This document shows positions 47,464 through 58,760 of a stretch of DNA of 64,000 bases, piece by piece. Each line of letters opens with the position of its first letter. The first letter of the stretch is position 1. The position numbers and the translations under genes are program-made. This DNA comes from Ricordea florida (taxonomy: Eukaryota > Cnidaria > Anthozoa > Corallimorpharia > Ricordeidae): assembly GCA_949710005.1 (NCBI GenBank), contig OX453273.1, positions 39,714,282-39,778,281 of the forward strand, given 5' to 3'. Below the pieces are notes generated by a model, which saw only the letters and a list, made by a program, of their open reading frames with translations, did not search any database and was not told the origin of the DNA.

Positions 47464-48762
47464 TGGGCGGCGGCGGCAGTGTGGCGGAACCGAATCAAAT
47501 CAAGTTACTGGGGGTGGGGTATTAAGGGGCACAAATATGGCAGATAGCAACCGTTGTCAAGGTCAGTGTCCCGTGGGTGAAAGTCAAGAATAGGTGCAAG
47601 CCGCTGCGAAGGGTATGGTTTTCAACCAGTTTAGTCTGGGATAGGGAATAAAAATCAGAGAGTTAGAGTCTACAATGGGATATAATTTTCTGGGAAACTG
47701 ATTAATTGGTTGAAGAAGAAGAAAACTGGGGATTTTTCACTCACAAAAAAAGAAAAAATATCTGATCTAAGCTTTTATTTTGGCTGGCTGTGTTGTTAAC
47801 CTCTGTGATTTCTGGAAAAGATCGACTCTAGAATAGGGAGAGATTTTGGGAGCAGAAGGGGGTGCGCGCGTAAAGAGTTCCGGGGAGATTCTCGCTTGCC
47901 CGTCCACACTGTTCACCGCCATCCCCGTTCTCGAATGCCTGGAACTGCACGGCATGATACCAGGCCAGGAGAGTTGGTATCGCAGTAATTTAATGAATGT
48001 CGCAGTTAACAGAAATAAAAAAAAAAATAATAATAATATGAAGTAACATAAAATTAAACGCACTTTCCATAAGCATTCACATGTAATAAATCACTCCACC
48101 AAAAAATGTAATAAATTTTATTATATCCGATAGCTAATAGTCCATGGGCCAAGACCCCCAAAAACCGAATTTTGTATCACTCAGAGGGAGTAATACTGTC
48201 ATACATTTTCTGAAAGCTTGGGTCGTGGGCTTTATTAAGATTATGCATGGTAGCAATGTCAGATCGGTAGCTTAAGGGCCTTAATCACGTGATAAAGTGA
48301 CGTCATTATTTGTCGTTTTGATAATAAAGGGTAACGACGCACAATATTTTACTTTTATTGCCATATCAAATAATGGGATATTGTAATACAAATTGACACA
48401 TCGATACTCTTGATTGTAAACTATGACTCTCGGTCATATCTAAGTATCAGTTTACACCTCGGTTACCATTGTTATAATATCAATATCTTTTCTTGTGCAT
48501 AATCTTCAAAACTCTTTTTATAGCGCCATATCTAGGTAAAAAGATGGAAAACAATGTATTGTAATGAAATCAAGTTTGTCTTAAGATCAGATTGCTTTCA
48601 CGTAGATTCCCTTTAGAAGAACCTTAACAGCTATTTATTACAAATAATCAAAATCATCCAGCCGCAATCTAATCATAACAACTGTCTTTTCTTTTTCTTG
48701 GATATCTTTGATGTAAAAGTATCTTTGAACTATTGAAAATATAAGTAATGCAATTCTTAATT

Positions 48763-48768
<6 letters not shown>
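47464..48768. other. intergenic, no gene seen
   Basis: The ORFs at 47767-48063 are GC-skewed and match nothing I know. The rest is AT-rich non-coding sequence leading to the AAT microsatellite of the LINE tail. Confidence 0.5.
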
Positions 48769-48804
<36 letters not shown>

Positions 48805-48922
48805 CGTTTTTTAATGAGGGTGACACTAAATATCTACAGATAGTATACACGCGGCCCTCAAGTGAAAGTACAAATCCCTAGCTACGTAGATATAAATGAC
48901 AAATTCATTACTAGAAAGCTAC

Positions 48923-51847
48923 CTAAGCCAAAAGAGTCACACTTTTGAGTTGGTTACAAAAAGCATCACATGATTTACACGCTTTCATTTCATTTGGCAG
49001 ACTATTCCAAATTTTCGCTGCACTGAAGGTAAAAGTTCGCACACCCGACCCTTTCTTAACTTTCGGAAGTACAATATTGTGAGCTGAATTTCTTGTTTCC
49101 TTAGCATGAATTTCGCGGAAAAGCTTAAACTTGTCTCTTAAGTAAGTCGGACATTGTCCATTTAAAGCTTTGAAGACAATTTTTGCCTTTGCTTTCTTTA
49201 ATAATGATCAGCTCTCAGTTAAATAACACATCAGAGTGGGCATCCAATCTAGAGTCTGTTATGATACGGGCGCACGTTTCTGCAAGAGTAGCATGGTATT
49301 CCCTGTTGCAGCTGTTGCGTTGCCCCAAATAGTTGCGCCGTAGTCCATTACTGGCTGTATTATGGCATTGTAATACGCCAGTCGGGCTTGCCTTGTCAGA
49401 AATTTTCTTGTCCTCAATAGTAAGCCTAACCGCCTCGATACTTTGGCCCTTGTCTTTTCAACATGGATGGACCAAGTTAAGGCATCGTCAATGTGCAGAC
49501 CAAGTAACTTAGTACTCTTGACAGTCTCTATTGGTCTGCCTGAGATGGATACATTCAAATATGTATTATTGTCTTCCAACACCCGATGTTTGGAACGGCT
49601 GCATACTAGCATGGTGTTTGTTTTCTCAGTGTTCAGAGCCATTTTGTTGTCGTCCGCCCATTTGCTGATGAGTGCGAGATCTCCCTCCAACGATGTCTTG
49701 ATTTCTTCCACGCTACGGCCTGCTGCGAACTGCGTCGTATCATCGGCGTAAATGTACATGCTGGTCGTCTTCGTGTGAAGAGGTAGGTCGTTAATGAATA
49801 TAATGAACAGGAGTGGTCCGAGTATCGATCCTTGTGGGACGCCTGATGTTACTGGTAGAGAGCCCGATAGCTTTCCTTGGACACATACTTTTTGTTGTCG
49901 CCCCTCAAGGTATGACTTGAACCAACATAGGCACGCGTCAGAGAAGCCATAAACCTGCAACTTTTGGAGTAGGACATCGTGATCGACAAGATCAAAGGCT
50001 TTCCTGTAATCAATCAGTGTCAGTCCAGTCATGCAACCGCTGTCCATATTCATTAGCAGATGGTCAACAAGTTCAATAAGAGTTGTCTCACACGAGTGAA
50101 ATGGTCTGAATCCAGATTGGTGCTTAAACAAAAGGTCATGACTGTTAAAGAAATGGTACATTGCAAGGTGCACATGACGCTCCATCACTTTAGATATCAC
50201 TGGTAGGACGCTGATGGGCCTATAGTTTCCGACACAGAGGTAGTCACCAGCTTTGAATACCGGGGTCACTCTGGCGAGCTTCCATGATACTGGGAATATC
50301 CTCGCGGTGATTGACAGGTTGATGATCTTGGCGAGTGGTTTTGCGATTGCAGGAGCAGCCATTTTCAGGAGACGCGCTGATGTTTGGTTGAATACTGGAC
50401 AGATATTGCATGATGAAGGATTCCGATATCTGAGGAATTTCGAAAGTTGAGGAAGAAGGCATCTTTGCTTGTACAAACTCTTTCAAGGCTTTTAGGTCCG
50501 CATTACCACCACTCGATGATCTATATTTAGAGGCGACTGACGCGAAGAACTCATTGAAGGTGTTGGCGATATCCTCAGGATCATGAATAACAATCTCTTC
50601 TCGTTTTACAGATGACACAGATGGTTTCTCATTTGGTCCCATTGCATTCTTGAGACTTTTCCAGAAATCCTTCGAGTTCTTGCTTCTCTCTAACGCGTCT
50701 TTGAAGAACGCCCTCTTTGCATCCCTGATAGCTCTGAATGCAGCATTTCTCTGTTCTTTGTAACCCGCCAAGGCCTCTTAGGTGTCTAAATTGCGGGCTC
50801 TTTTAAGTAACCGATCGCGCTTAGTCAGTTGCTCGTGGATACCTGGAGTCATCCATGTTGGCTGCCGTTGTTTCCTCACTCTTTTTTCCACCAGGGGTAC
50901 GTGAGCATCAGCAACATCCAAGAAGGTGCGGTTGAAGTACTGGACGGCATCCTCAGGATCCTCATACATGTCAAGTACAGTCCATGGGGCATTCAAAAGA
51001 TCGTCCAGAAAAGCATGCACATCAATGTTCCTCCACTTCCTATAACTGATGGTGTGAGGCTGGGTACGCGTCTTCCGGTGCTTACGTACGATGCAGACAG
51101 GAAGACGATCAGACATTCCATTATTAAACACCTTGGTGTTGAGTATGTGCTGTTGTCGATTGGTATAGACATGATCTAGACTTGCTTTACTGGCGGGACG
51201 AGTTATTTCCTTGATAAGTTGGGTCATACCGATTCCAGACATGTACTTTATCAGGCGGTGTTTCGCTTGATCTTTATTCAGAACATCGATGTTAATATCG
51301 CCAAGGACAATGATTTCCTTATTCGTAATGTACAAGCGTTCCATAGCAGCTTCAATGCTCCAGTCATACTCAACGTTAGACTCGGGGCGGTACGCTCCCA
51401 CAAGGAATAAAGGACAGTTGGACTTAAAGGGGGTGATCTTGACGAACAGAAGTTCTAATTCATCTGACTCGAACATTGCCTGTAGGTTAACCCAGAAGAA
51501 ATGTACATCGGCACGCCTCCGCCGCTTCTACCGACTCTTTCCTTCCGTTCTATGTTAAATCCAGGAATGTAAAGCTCGGAGTTTCCACGACCTTCATCAA
51601 GCCAGCTCTCGATGATTACAAGCACATCCAGTTGGGGGTTATCGGTGGTAAGAAGGGCGCGTATTTCTTCATACTTCTCGTTGTTGAGGCTTCTCACGTT
51701 CCAGTGGCAAACACGCAGACCTTTATCAGCCAGGGAGATGTTGTTAAGGGCAACTGGACGAGGGTTCAGTTCTACATCGCTGGATAGCTGTATCCCCATA
51801 AGTGCCAACAGCGCTCCCTGAGTAAGGACCAAACCAGCGCGAGCCAT
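48923..51847 (-). pseudogene. LINE endonuclease/reverse transcriptase, frameshifted
   Basis: Read from 51847 down: a hydrophobic stretch and 2A-like SSDVELNPRP (51755-51784), then an apurinic-type endonuclease (HWNVRSL, IESWLDE, GAYRPES, LGDINID). The terminal endonuclease motif reads SDRLPV (near 51100) where the family has SDH, so the catalytic His is lost. Reverse transcriptase follows with FRPFHSCETTLIELVDHLL, LIDYRKAFDLVDH, VPQGSILGPLLF and YADD (near 49745). The C terminus (VKKGSGVRTFTFS in another frame) ends at 48923. At least three frame breaks occur, near 51470, between 50771 and 50778, near 50440, and after 49259. It is a dead copy. Confidence 0.8.
51755..51778 (-). other. degenerate 2A-like ribosome-skipping motif in LINE
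   Basis: It encodes DVELNPRP; the functional consensus is D-V/I-E-x-N-P-G-P. The Gly to Arg change should abolish skipping. The hydrophobic residues just upstream (GLVLTQGALLALMG) match the 2A-signal arrangement reported for some sea-urchin CR1-type elements. Confidence 0.6.
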
Positions 51848-52078
51848 GACGAACCTCGAAGGAACATCAGTTCCTGACCCGGTTCCTGAAAAGCCGATTA
51901 GCGCTAATCAACGGATAAATCACGCTAATCGAGGAATAAAATTTATCCTTCGGTTAGATTCTGTTCCACAAAGCACGATTAGCACTATCCGAAGGATAAA
52001 CTAACGGTTAAATTTAATACACCTAGCGAGGTGGATTAACTTACTAACCGCGGAATAAATTTTTTCAAAACAAACAAA

Positions 52079-52669
52079 ATGGCGGATTTATTGTTTGACC
52101 TTTTGCCGGTTGCGTGGCAAGAAAAAAAGTTCAGGATGCATGATATTACTTTACTAAACTTTACGGAGGAAGAACTTAGGAATCGCTTTCGGTTTGGCCG
52201 TGAGTCCATTGAGTTTCTGGTCGAACTTCTCCGGGAAGACCTTGAACGACAAACCTCGCGAAACCATGCTTTGTCGCCAACTGTTCAAGTGCTTGTGGCG
52301 CTACGTTTCTTCGCTTCCGGAAGCTTCCTCCAAGTGATTGGCGATACCGTGGGCCTACCAAAGTCAACCGTTTCTCGCATAATTCGTGACGTGTCTGCAG
52401 CACTGATTCAAAAGCGGAACGAGTTTATCGGTTGGCCGACCACCGCCGCTGAAATTCAACGAGCAAAGGAAGGGTTTTTCCGCAAGGGAGGATTCCCAGG
52501 AGTAATTGGCTGCGTAGACGGAACCCATATCAGAGTCCAAGGGCCCAGCCAAAATGAGTCAATGGATGCAGGCTTTGAAAACATTGAAGATCAACCAGAA
52601 CTTACAGCATATTGTGGCCCCGAGGATGGAAAGGCTGTGAGGGACTACATTTGTGACATGTTTTTTTAA
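52079..52669 (+). pseudogene. Harbinger transposase (HARBI1-like), internally deleted
   Basis: An open frame of 196 codons beginning MADLLFDLLPVAWQEKK, against about 350 for the family. The helical N-terminal region and the first DDE aspartate (VIGCVDGTHIRVQGPSQNE, about residues 140-158) are present. The sequence then jumps to the family's extreme C terminus (YCGPEDGKAVRDYICD). The second and third catalytic acids are missing, so it should be inactive although in frame. The deletion is in frame, so a truncated DNA-binding or dominant-negative product is conceivable. It opens just inside the left terminal repeat. Confidence 0.85.
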
Positions 52670-53774
52670 AAATGTTTATTTCATGCTCCAGTTTCAAATG
52701 ACATTGTTTAGCAAACACAACCTTTGCTATCATCTTGCAATTGTAAAAGTGCTGTGTTACAAAGACTTCAATAATTATTGTGTTTTTGCCTAACCAGAGA
52801 TACAAATTACTTTGGTGACATGTTGTTTTGTCAATGCTATTATTGTTTTGTTTTGACCTCTAGCTCCTTAATCCAATTCTCATACCATTTTATTGAAAAC
52901 AATTTGTGAAAATAAAATGCCAAGATAGCTTCAAAGACAGGCAAACAAAACAAGCATGTACATTTATTATGTGGACGCATAAAAAAGTATATTTTGAAGA
53001 GAAACTTGTAACACAACACTGTATGCAATTATTGCTGCCTTACGTAAGGTTTAGCTGTCTGTGATCTGCTGTTTGCAAAGTATATGAAGACCTATGAAAA
53101 GTAGGGGTTTATAATAGTTTTATTGTTTTGTTACTCTTATGACTTTAACAACAGTGCATGACTTTGCTATATATTACTAAGAAAGTTGTAAGGTTTCAAG
53201 GTGCACTAAATTATGTCATGGTGAAGTGACACCACAAAGCACCAGCAAATATTAATGAAATGTTTAATACAGTAACATGTTCACATGACAAATGCATGTG
53301 CATAATAAATGCTTCTTTTCTGTTGTGATGAACTGTAGTAACAAGAAGAAGGTCAAAATCAGTCTTTTATTCAATGAAGCTGCTTCTGAATCAGTTATTA
53401 CATGAAAGCTGCAAACTACAAAATGTGTCAACCAAATGTGACGTGAATTTCATCTGGACATGGTCCATTGGTAGAATGGTCCACAGGTACAAAAGCTAAA
53501 CTTTTTAATCAGACAACCTGATTAAATTTTTACTTGTTATTTTGTTTCAGAGTGAAGATAAACACTCATCATAAGTTATTCTTTTATGCCAATTTGGAAA
53601 AAAATACAGAACTAAACGTTGCACAAGCACCAAATAATATATAAAATACCATTGTCACTTGAACCGTGCTCACAAAACAATATGAGAGGTGATCAAACAA
53701 ACTCTTCCCTTATTTCGATTTTTGCGCAGAAATAAATAAAGAACAAGCAAATGACAGAGATAGACAGGGTTCTT
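52670..53774. other. Harbinger internal non-coding spacer
   Basis: AT-rich sequence between the convergent transposase and Myb genes. It has no additional ORF of note and presumably holds both polyadenylation regions. Confidence 0.5.
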
Positions 53775-54802
53775 CTAAGGTAGCAGCTTAGGAATGTAAT
53801 TAATTTCATCAAATTGACTCTGCAAAAGCTGGACTTGCAGCTCTAATTTTCTTTTTTTCAAAATTAAGTTTTCTTTCTTAAGCGAAAGACATTCGTGCTG
53901 AAGCTCCAGCACGTCGTCCTGTCTTTTTTTCTTCCTTGGCTTAACGCCAACAACCTCCACAGAACCATCCTCGTTGTTGGCTACACTACAAACCCAGGCA
54001 TTCTCACTGGGTGTTGCGGCCTCTGGACCTAAGAGAAGTTATAAAAATACTCACATGTCTAATTTTACAATCTTTGTTTGTAAATGACTTCATAGAAGAA
54101 CTTATAACTGCTCAATTGCCACTCAGCTCAGTTACGTTCGTACACGTCAAACGAGCAATATGATTTTCGCAGAGAGCACAAAATCTTTGTCAGAGAATGT
54201 TCAGCCTCTAAAGTTTTCACACTTATCTTTTTCTCCGAAGCATCCACACTTGCCGTTCCATCAAAACATGCAGAGCTTATATTAAGAGCAACTCAAAATC
54301 TTCGCAAGGAAAACGTTATGAAAATATGGCCGACAAATGGTGAGCAATCACATGACAACTTTCGTAACAATAGCATTGTTTACATACCTGCTTCAAACCC
54401 ATTCAAACCACTGAAAGCCGGTGTGTCCTCAAAAACTTCAATAATTTTTTCGCTGGACAAACTCGGGGGCTTTGGAGCTGGACCACCTCCAGTTTTCTGT
54501 GTTTCCCTCCTAAATGTGGAAAATTCTTTCTTTGCTGTACTATGTAAATTTCTCCATTTATCCTTTACTTCCGTAACCGTTCGGCCTGCCATCCCCACTG
54601 CATTTACAGCCTCGGTTATTTCTTGCCAAATTTGATTCTTCTTTTTGTTAGTAACGTTGTTTGAAAATTTCGACTGGATGACTGCAAGGTGATTTTTAAC
54701 CTTTTCTGTAATTACAGAAATTTCATTCACGGAAAAATTGGGTTTTCTATTTCTTCTTTTTGATTCAACGATAACTTCACGTTCATTTTCACTTTCCGCC
54801 AT
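53775..54802 (-). CDS. Harbinger Myb/SANT-like DNA-binding partner, two exons
   Basis: Exon 1 is 54388-54802 and exon 2 is 53775-54028; the phases join (G split 1/2), giving 222 residues. Exon 1 holds a Myb/SANT-like trihelix (FSVNEISVITEKVKNHLAVI, a KKKNQIWQEITEAVNAVG segment, VTEVKDKWRNLHSTAKKEF), as in NAIF1-type proteins that bring Harbinger transposase to the nucleus and to DNA. Exon 2 has a basic nuclear-localisation-like KPRKKKRQ and a C-terminal leucine coiled coil (VLELQHECLSLKKENLILKK). No break is visible, so the partner protein seems intact while the transposase is not. Confidence 0.8.
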
Positions 54803-55050
54803 TTTTCTTTTCTTTTCTCATGAGTTCACTGACAGCAGCTGCAATATTTTCCCGCATTCAGCCGCGTACGTGAAAATAACCAGTCTGACCGGTTTGTTCT
54901 GACCTTAATCAGTGAATAGTTAATCGCGGGATAAATCTGTTTTCAGGAACGCCTTTTTATCCTCCGATTAGTTATCCAGAGGATAAGAATTTTAAGCGTG
55001 GATAAAGCGCTAATCGGCGGATAGTTTAATCGGCTTTTCAGGAACCGGGT

Positions 55051-55640
55051 CCAGGTCTATTTCGTGCCGTTCTCAGGTGACTTTGGAAAGATGGTATTTG
55101 AACTTTACTCACTTCTTCCGAGGAGAAAAGCAGCTTGGGAGACTCCACTTCTGGGCTCCATAAACTTTGTACAACAGTCAGGACAAATAGTAGAACGCAA
55201 GTATGTCTCATGGACACCATCATCAGATCGGATTCAAGTTCTCTGGCTCGCGCACAGATTGCAGCTGTAAGCGTAAGCGCAGGTCACGCGTGCAGGTCGT
55301 TAAGAGTAGGTCGCGCAATTTCGCGATCGTTAGAGTTGCTGACGCAAAGTTTCTTGTTTGTTGTCGATAGACGCTCCTCGCTCTCGCGCTGCTTGACGAA
55401 TGCAGCTACCACCAACGAATTTCAATTCCAAACTTTCGAGAGATGGTAAAAATCCAATCAAAAATCAGCAACAGCTAGCTTGTCTCAAAGTAAAATCTTT
55501 AAACACTCACAGTTGTTGACACACTGTAGCCTTGGCTTCAGCTCACTTCAATTTTGCAGCACCTCCAAGGCCCCAGCGGCGAGAAAAAAAGCGAAAATCG
55601 AAGAGCTAAACTGTTTGCGTCCACGCTGTTATCGCGCGTA
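55051..55640 (-). mobile_element. LINE 5' end, separated by the Harbinger insertion
   Basis: Read on the minus strand from about 55640: GC-rich leader, then an ORF from 55217 with a signal-peptide-like start (MRHTCVLLFVLTVVQSLW) that is open up to the Harbinger end at 55050. The LINE reading frame is likewise open on the other side (from 51877 into 51847). The 5' limit is approximate. Confidence 0.6.
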
Positions 55641-55849
55641 CTCAATTCCCTAATTCCCTCGATTTTGTTTCCCTAACAGCTTTGAACACATAACTACTAC
55701 CAGGTCAATTTTGTATTTTTTTCTGTGGCCTTGCATGCTATTGAAAGTAACTAACAAAACAATTTGAATTGTATAAACATTTCGTTTGTCCTTCCTATTC
55801 ATAAACGCAAGTATCTTTGCTAAAATGTTCAAAGTTCAAAACCATCTTC

Positions 55850-58760
55850 CTCTTCATGGTCTGAATCATCATCCAAAGGTACTTGACTTTCAATGTCTTC
55901 TTTTTGGTTATCGAATTCCCGCAGTTTGCACATATCAGTGCAGCGTAGGTTATTTGCAATGCATATTTAACTCGGTGGTTCACAGACTTTTTTACACTGG
56001 CAGGATAGTAGTTCCAGGAACGCCTTGGGTGCTGGTTCTTCGCTCATCCAGTCGATGCACAACCTCCCGTCTTCTTCACACCATCCGCATCCAGCAGGAG
56101 AAGGGATTTCAGGGCACAACTGACGACGTCTGAGCCATATTGCTGACTGCGCCATATGGCGGGAGTTGATGGGACTCGATATCTCCTCTCTTGCTACAAA
56201 AAACACAAGGAGAAAAAGAACATTTAAGCAGTCTTAAACAGAAATTAATCTTGGCTTAAAGTTATGTTTACTACATTTAATTACAGGTTTAAGAACTTAA
56301 ACATATATTTAATTTCAACTTAAACCCGCCTTAAACACCCTTAAGGCTAAAGCTTAATGCATGTTTAAGTGACCATTAAATACAACCAAAATATCTTCCG
56401 ACTTTTACATTATGTTTAATTAGAACCTTAAACACATTCTAAATGTGTGTAAAAGTCATATTTAAGGGTAATTAAATGATCATAATTATATTGTAATTTT
56501 AAAATCTTCACCTTTATCTTTTCGGCCATATTCATTTCATAAGCATCTTTTAATTCACCCACCAAATTTATTCCTTCATAGACACTGGTGTTTTTTACTT
56601 GGTCATTACATGTACAGTGTATATTTCATTTGTTGTTGTATTGTTTGTTGCTTTGTAGCAAACCCACCCAGGCTTGCAGTAAACTTGTTTGATTATTTCA
56701 ACAGTAGAACTCCGCCGTCAATTTCTCAAACCACGTAGGTTGCCCTGCTTCTCCTTCTTTTGCAATTCGTTTCTTAATCTTTCATTCCCCTGTCGCAGGC
56801 TTGCATTGGCATCCTCGAGTCTCTTTTGACTGTCACAAATCGTATCCATTCTTCCGCTCATCCTTTCAATAATAAGAAGCTGTCGTTCCTGTTGAGCACC
56901 TAGTAAAGTCATCATTACCGAAAACAGTGAACTGTAACCAAACGTAAAAAACGATCGATCACACGGCAAGAAACGAAGCTAGAATGCGAACTTCCAAATG
57001 ACACTAACTACATGAAACATACATCCCGCGATCGACACTCTCGCCTTCTGATTGGCTTACTATCGAAAACCAACCAATTGCAATGAAGCAGAAAAACCAA
57101 ATGCAAATTACACTTGAGATAACAATAGGGCCATTCATTGCTCTTGCCGCAAATTAGCCATTACCGATTGCGGTTTTCTTTGATAATCAACAAAAAGGCC
57201 GAAGATTATCCTGAAACAAGTTTCGTCGCAAATACTCCAAGCCCTTTCTTCTGTGATAAGTGGAAACTTGCGGAAAGTCCTTTGCACATTCATCTTCGTA
57301 TCGTCGTCACACAAAAACGAAATGTTCTTCTCAATCGCTAAAGCCTCGCCGTCGGCGATTGTGGATTTCCGATGAATGTGATGAACAAGATATATTTTTA
57401 GTAGCACCAGTATCAAAATTTTGATGCATAAGCTAATAAAGGTACATGACTATATTAGATTGTATGGACATGGAGACTACATATACGGATAGAATTAAAG
57501 TTTCTTTATTCACTTGTCTTAGTGTGATTAGTGAAATATGGTCATTTTTCTTGCCCTGTAGGTTGCAGATGATATTTTTTCTTAACTGATTATATTCCTT
57601 TTTTATTGAACTGAGTTCAAAATGTCAAGACACCTTTATATTTCTTTCATGTTTTGGTGTTATGATTCGTTTATGGAGAAGAGACAATTTGAAAATACTT
57701 TAAAAGCAATGAAGTGCATAGTGATGTTACACACTGGACAATTTTAATTCTTACTATTCCTGTTATACATCAATAAATAGTCATTTATGGGAACCAAAAC
57801 ACAACCATTAATTTAGAGAATGTTTAATCTCCATTTCAGGAACTTAAATGGCTTCAGGTGTATAATGTATGTTTCAGGGGCACTTAAACCCCACTATGAC
57901 AATAGCATTGATTTAAGTGATGTTTTAAACAATTAAACTAGACTTAAATGTGGACCCAAGTTCTAGGGTTGTTTAATGCAACTTAAATGTGATTAAAATG
58001 TGGCTTTTGGTCTAGTGAAAAATAAAGACGATAGTGGAGGGTGTTGACTTTTTTGGTACCAGGTGCAGAAGAGTACATTGCACAAGTGAACGCTTCAAGA
58101 TCTTGAAAGAGCTCGTCACTGACCTCCCAATCCATACCATCGTGACTAAAGAGATGCTGGAGGTCGGGACTTTGCTTTACCAACTTAAAAGCCGTTAAAG
58201 GCAAAGGCGCTGACCGTGTCACACCCGGTGAAGGCATGTAATCCGGGAAGGCACTTGCACAAAATGTAGCCATGACGCTCTACAGCGTGCTGGACACGTA
58301 AATACTTCGTGCGTGTCTGTGTAGTTACCTTGAAGAGCATGGGCGAAGGGATAAAGCTCGGAAACGCAAGGCACAGGATGAAGACATCTGTGTCTTCCGA
58401 AGAAATAACAATAGATCGGTTGCCATGCAAAAGTGTCAGCCCCTTTTTGGTTAGACTTAAGGTCATCTCGGATGGTAACACTTTCTAGTGTGATTTCTAT
58501 GCACTTCTCTTCGTTGGTAACAAAAAGCGTCTTATTGATTAGTCTTTCTTGTGATTTCTGACACTCCTTCGAGATAAAATCAATAAGTAACGTCTTGCTT
58601 GCTTGGTTAGCAAGACACTTCCGCCACTGCTGCTCTTAATGATTGCGCTGGATCATTCTGAACTCGTTTCCATTGTTATTTCCTCTTCTTTCTCTCTCCG
58701 TACCCTTGATAGATCTCTCTCTGTAGACATCGAAACAACAGGGAACTTAAGCACCAGACG
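55850..58760 (-). pseudogene. PIN/FEN-like cnidarian TE-type protein, frameshifted
   Basis: Read on the minus strand from about 58760: a helical leader (KTLLIDFISKECQKSQERLI), IVISSEDTDVFILCLAF (acidic motif of PIN/FEN nucleases) and HAFTGCDTVSAF, then KLVKQSPDLQHLF, a WEVSDELFQDLEAFTCAMYS segment, and after a 1.8-kb gap CGWCEEDGRLCIDWMS and a Cys-rich end. The motifs recur in many uncharacterised cnidarian proteins, as I recall, probably from mobile elements. Damage: a frameshift between 58185 and 58273 near the GCDT motif and a broken start. The gap (56207-58030) could be an intron (phase 1 matches a weak GT donor and a TTTTTTGTAG acceptor). Confidence 0.6.
56223..58010. mobile_element. element with TTTAAG/CTTAAA-rich ends
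   Basis: Both ends (56223-56480 and 57820-58010) are crowded with CTTAAAC, GTTTAAG and ACTTAAATG motifs in both orientations; the middle is ordinary sequence with a coiled-coil ORF at 56718-56969 (minus, LLIIERMSGRMDTICDSQKR). It resembles a DNA transposon with subterminal repeats lying in an intron or inserted in the pseudogene. Confidence 0.45.

Larger units (their letters stand above)
48769..51877 (-). mobile_element. CR1/L2-like LINE, 3' part
   Basis: A non-LTR retrotransposon on the minus strand with an endonuclease-reverse transcriptase ORF and a (TTA)n microsatellite tail at 48769-48803, as in CR1/L2 elements. The 5' end is displaced to 55051-55640 by a Harbinger insertion. Confidence 0.8.
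51878..55049. mobile_element. PIF/Harbinger DNA transposon nested in LINE
   Basis: 3.17 kb with 23-bp terminal inverted repeats beginning CCCGGTTCCTGAAAAGCCGA. Extra subterminal inverted motifs of the GCGCTAATC/GGATAA type fill 51895-52040 and 54905-55030. It carries a transposase on the plus strand and a Myb-like partner on the minus strand, the usual two-gene Harbinger layout. The target duplication is not clear; both flanks read CCTG / CAGG. Confidence 0.85.

Noticed and set aside
57135..57416. 93-codon ORF inside the TTTAAG-rich element
   Set aside because: No domain; overlapped by a plus-strand ORF of similar quality.
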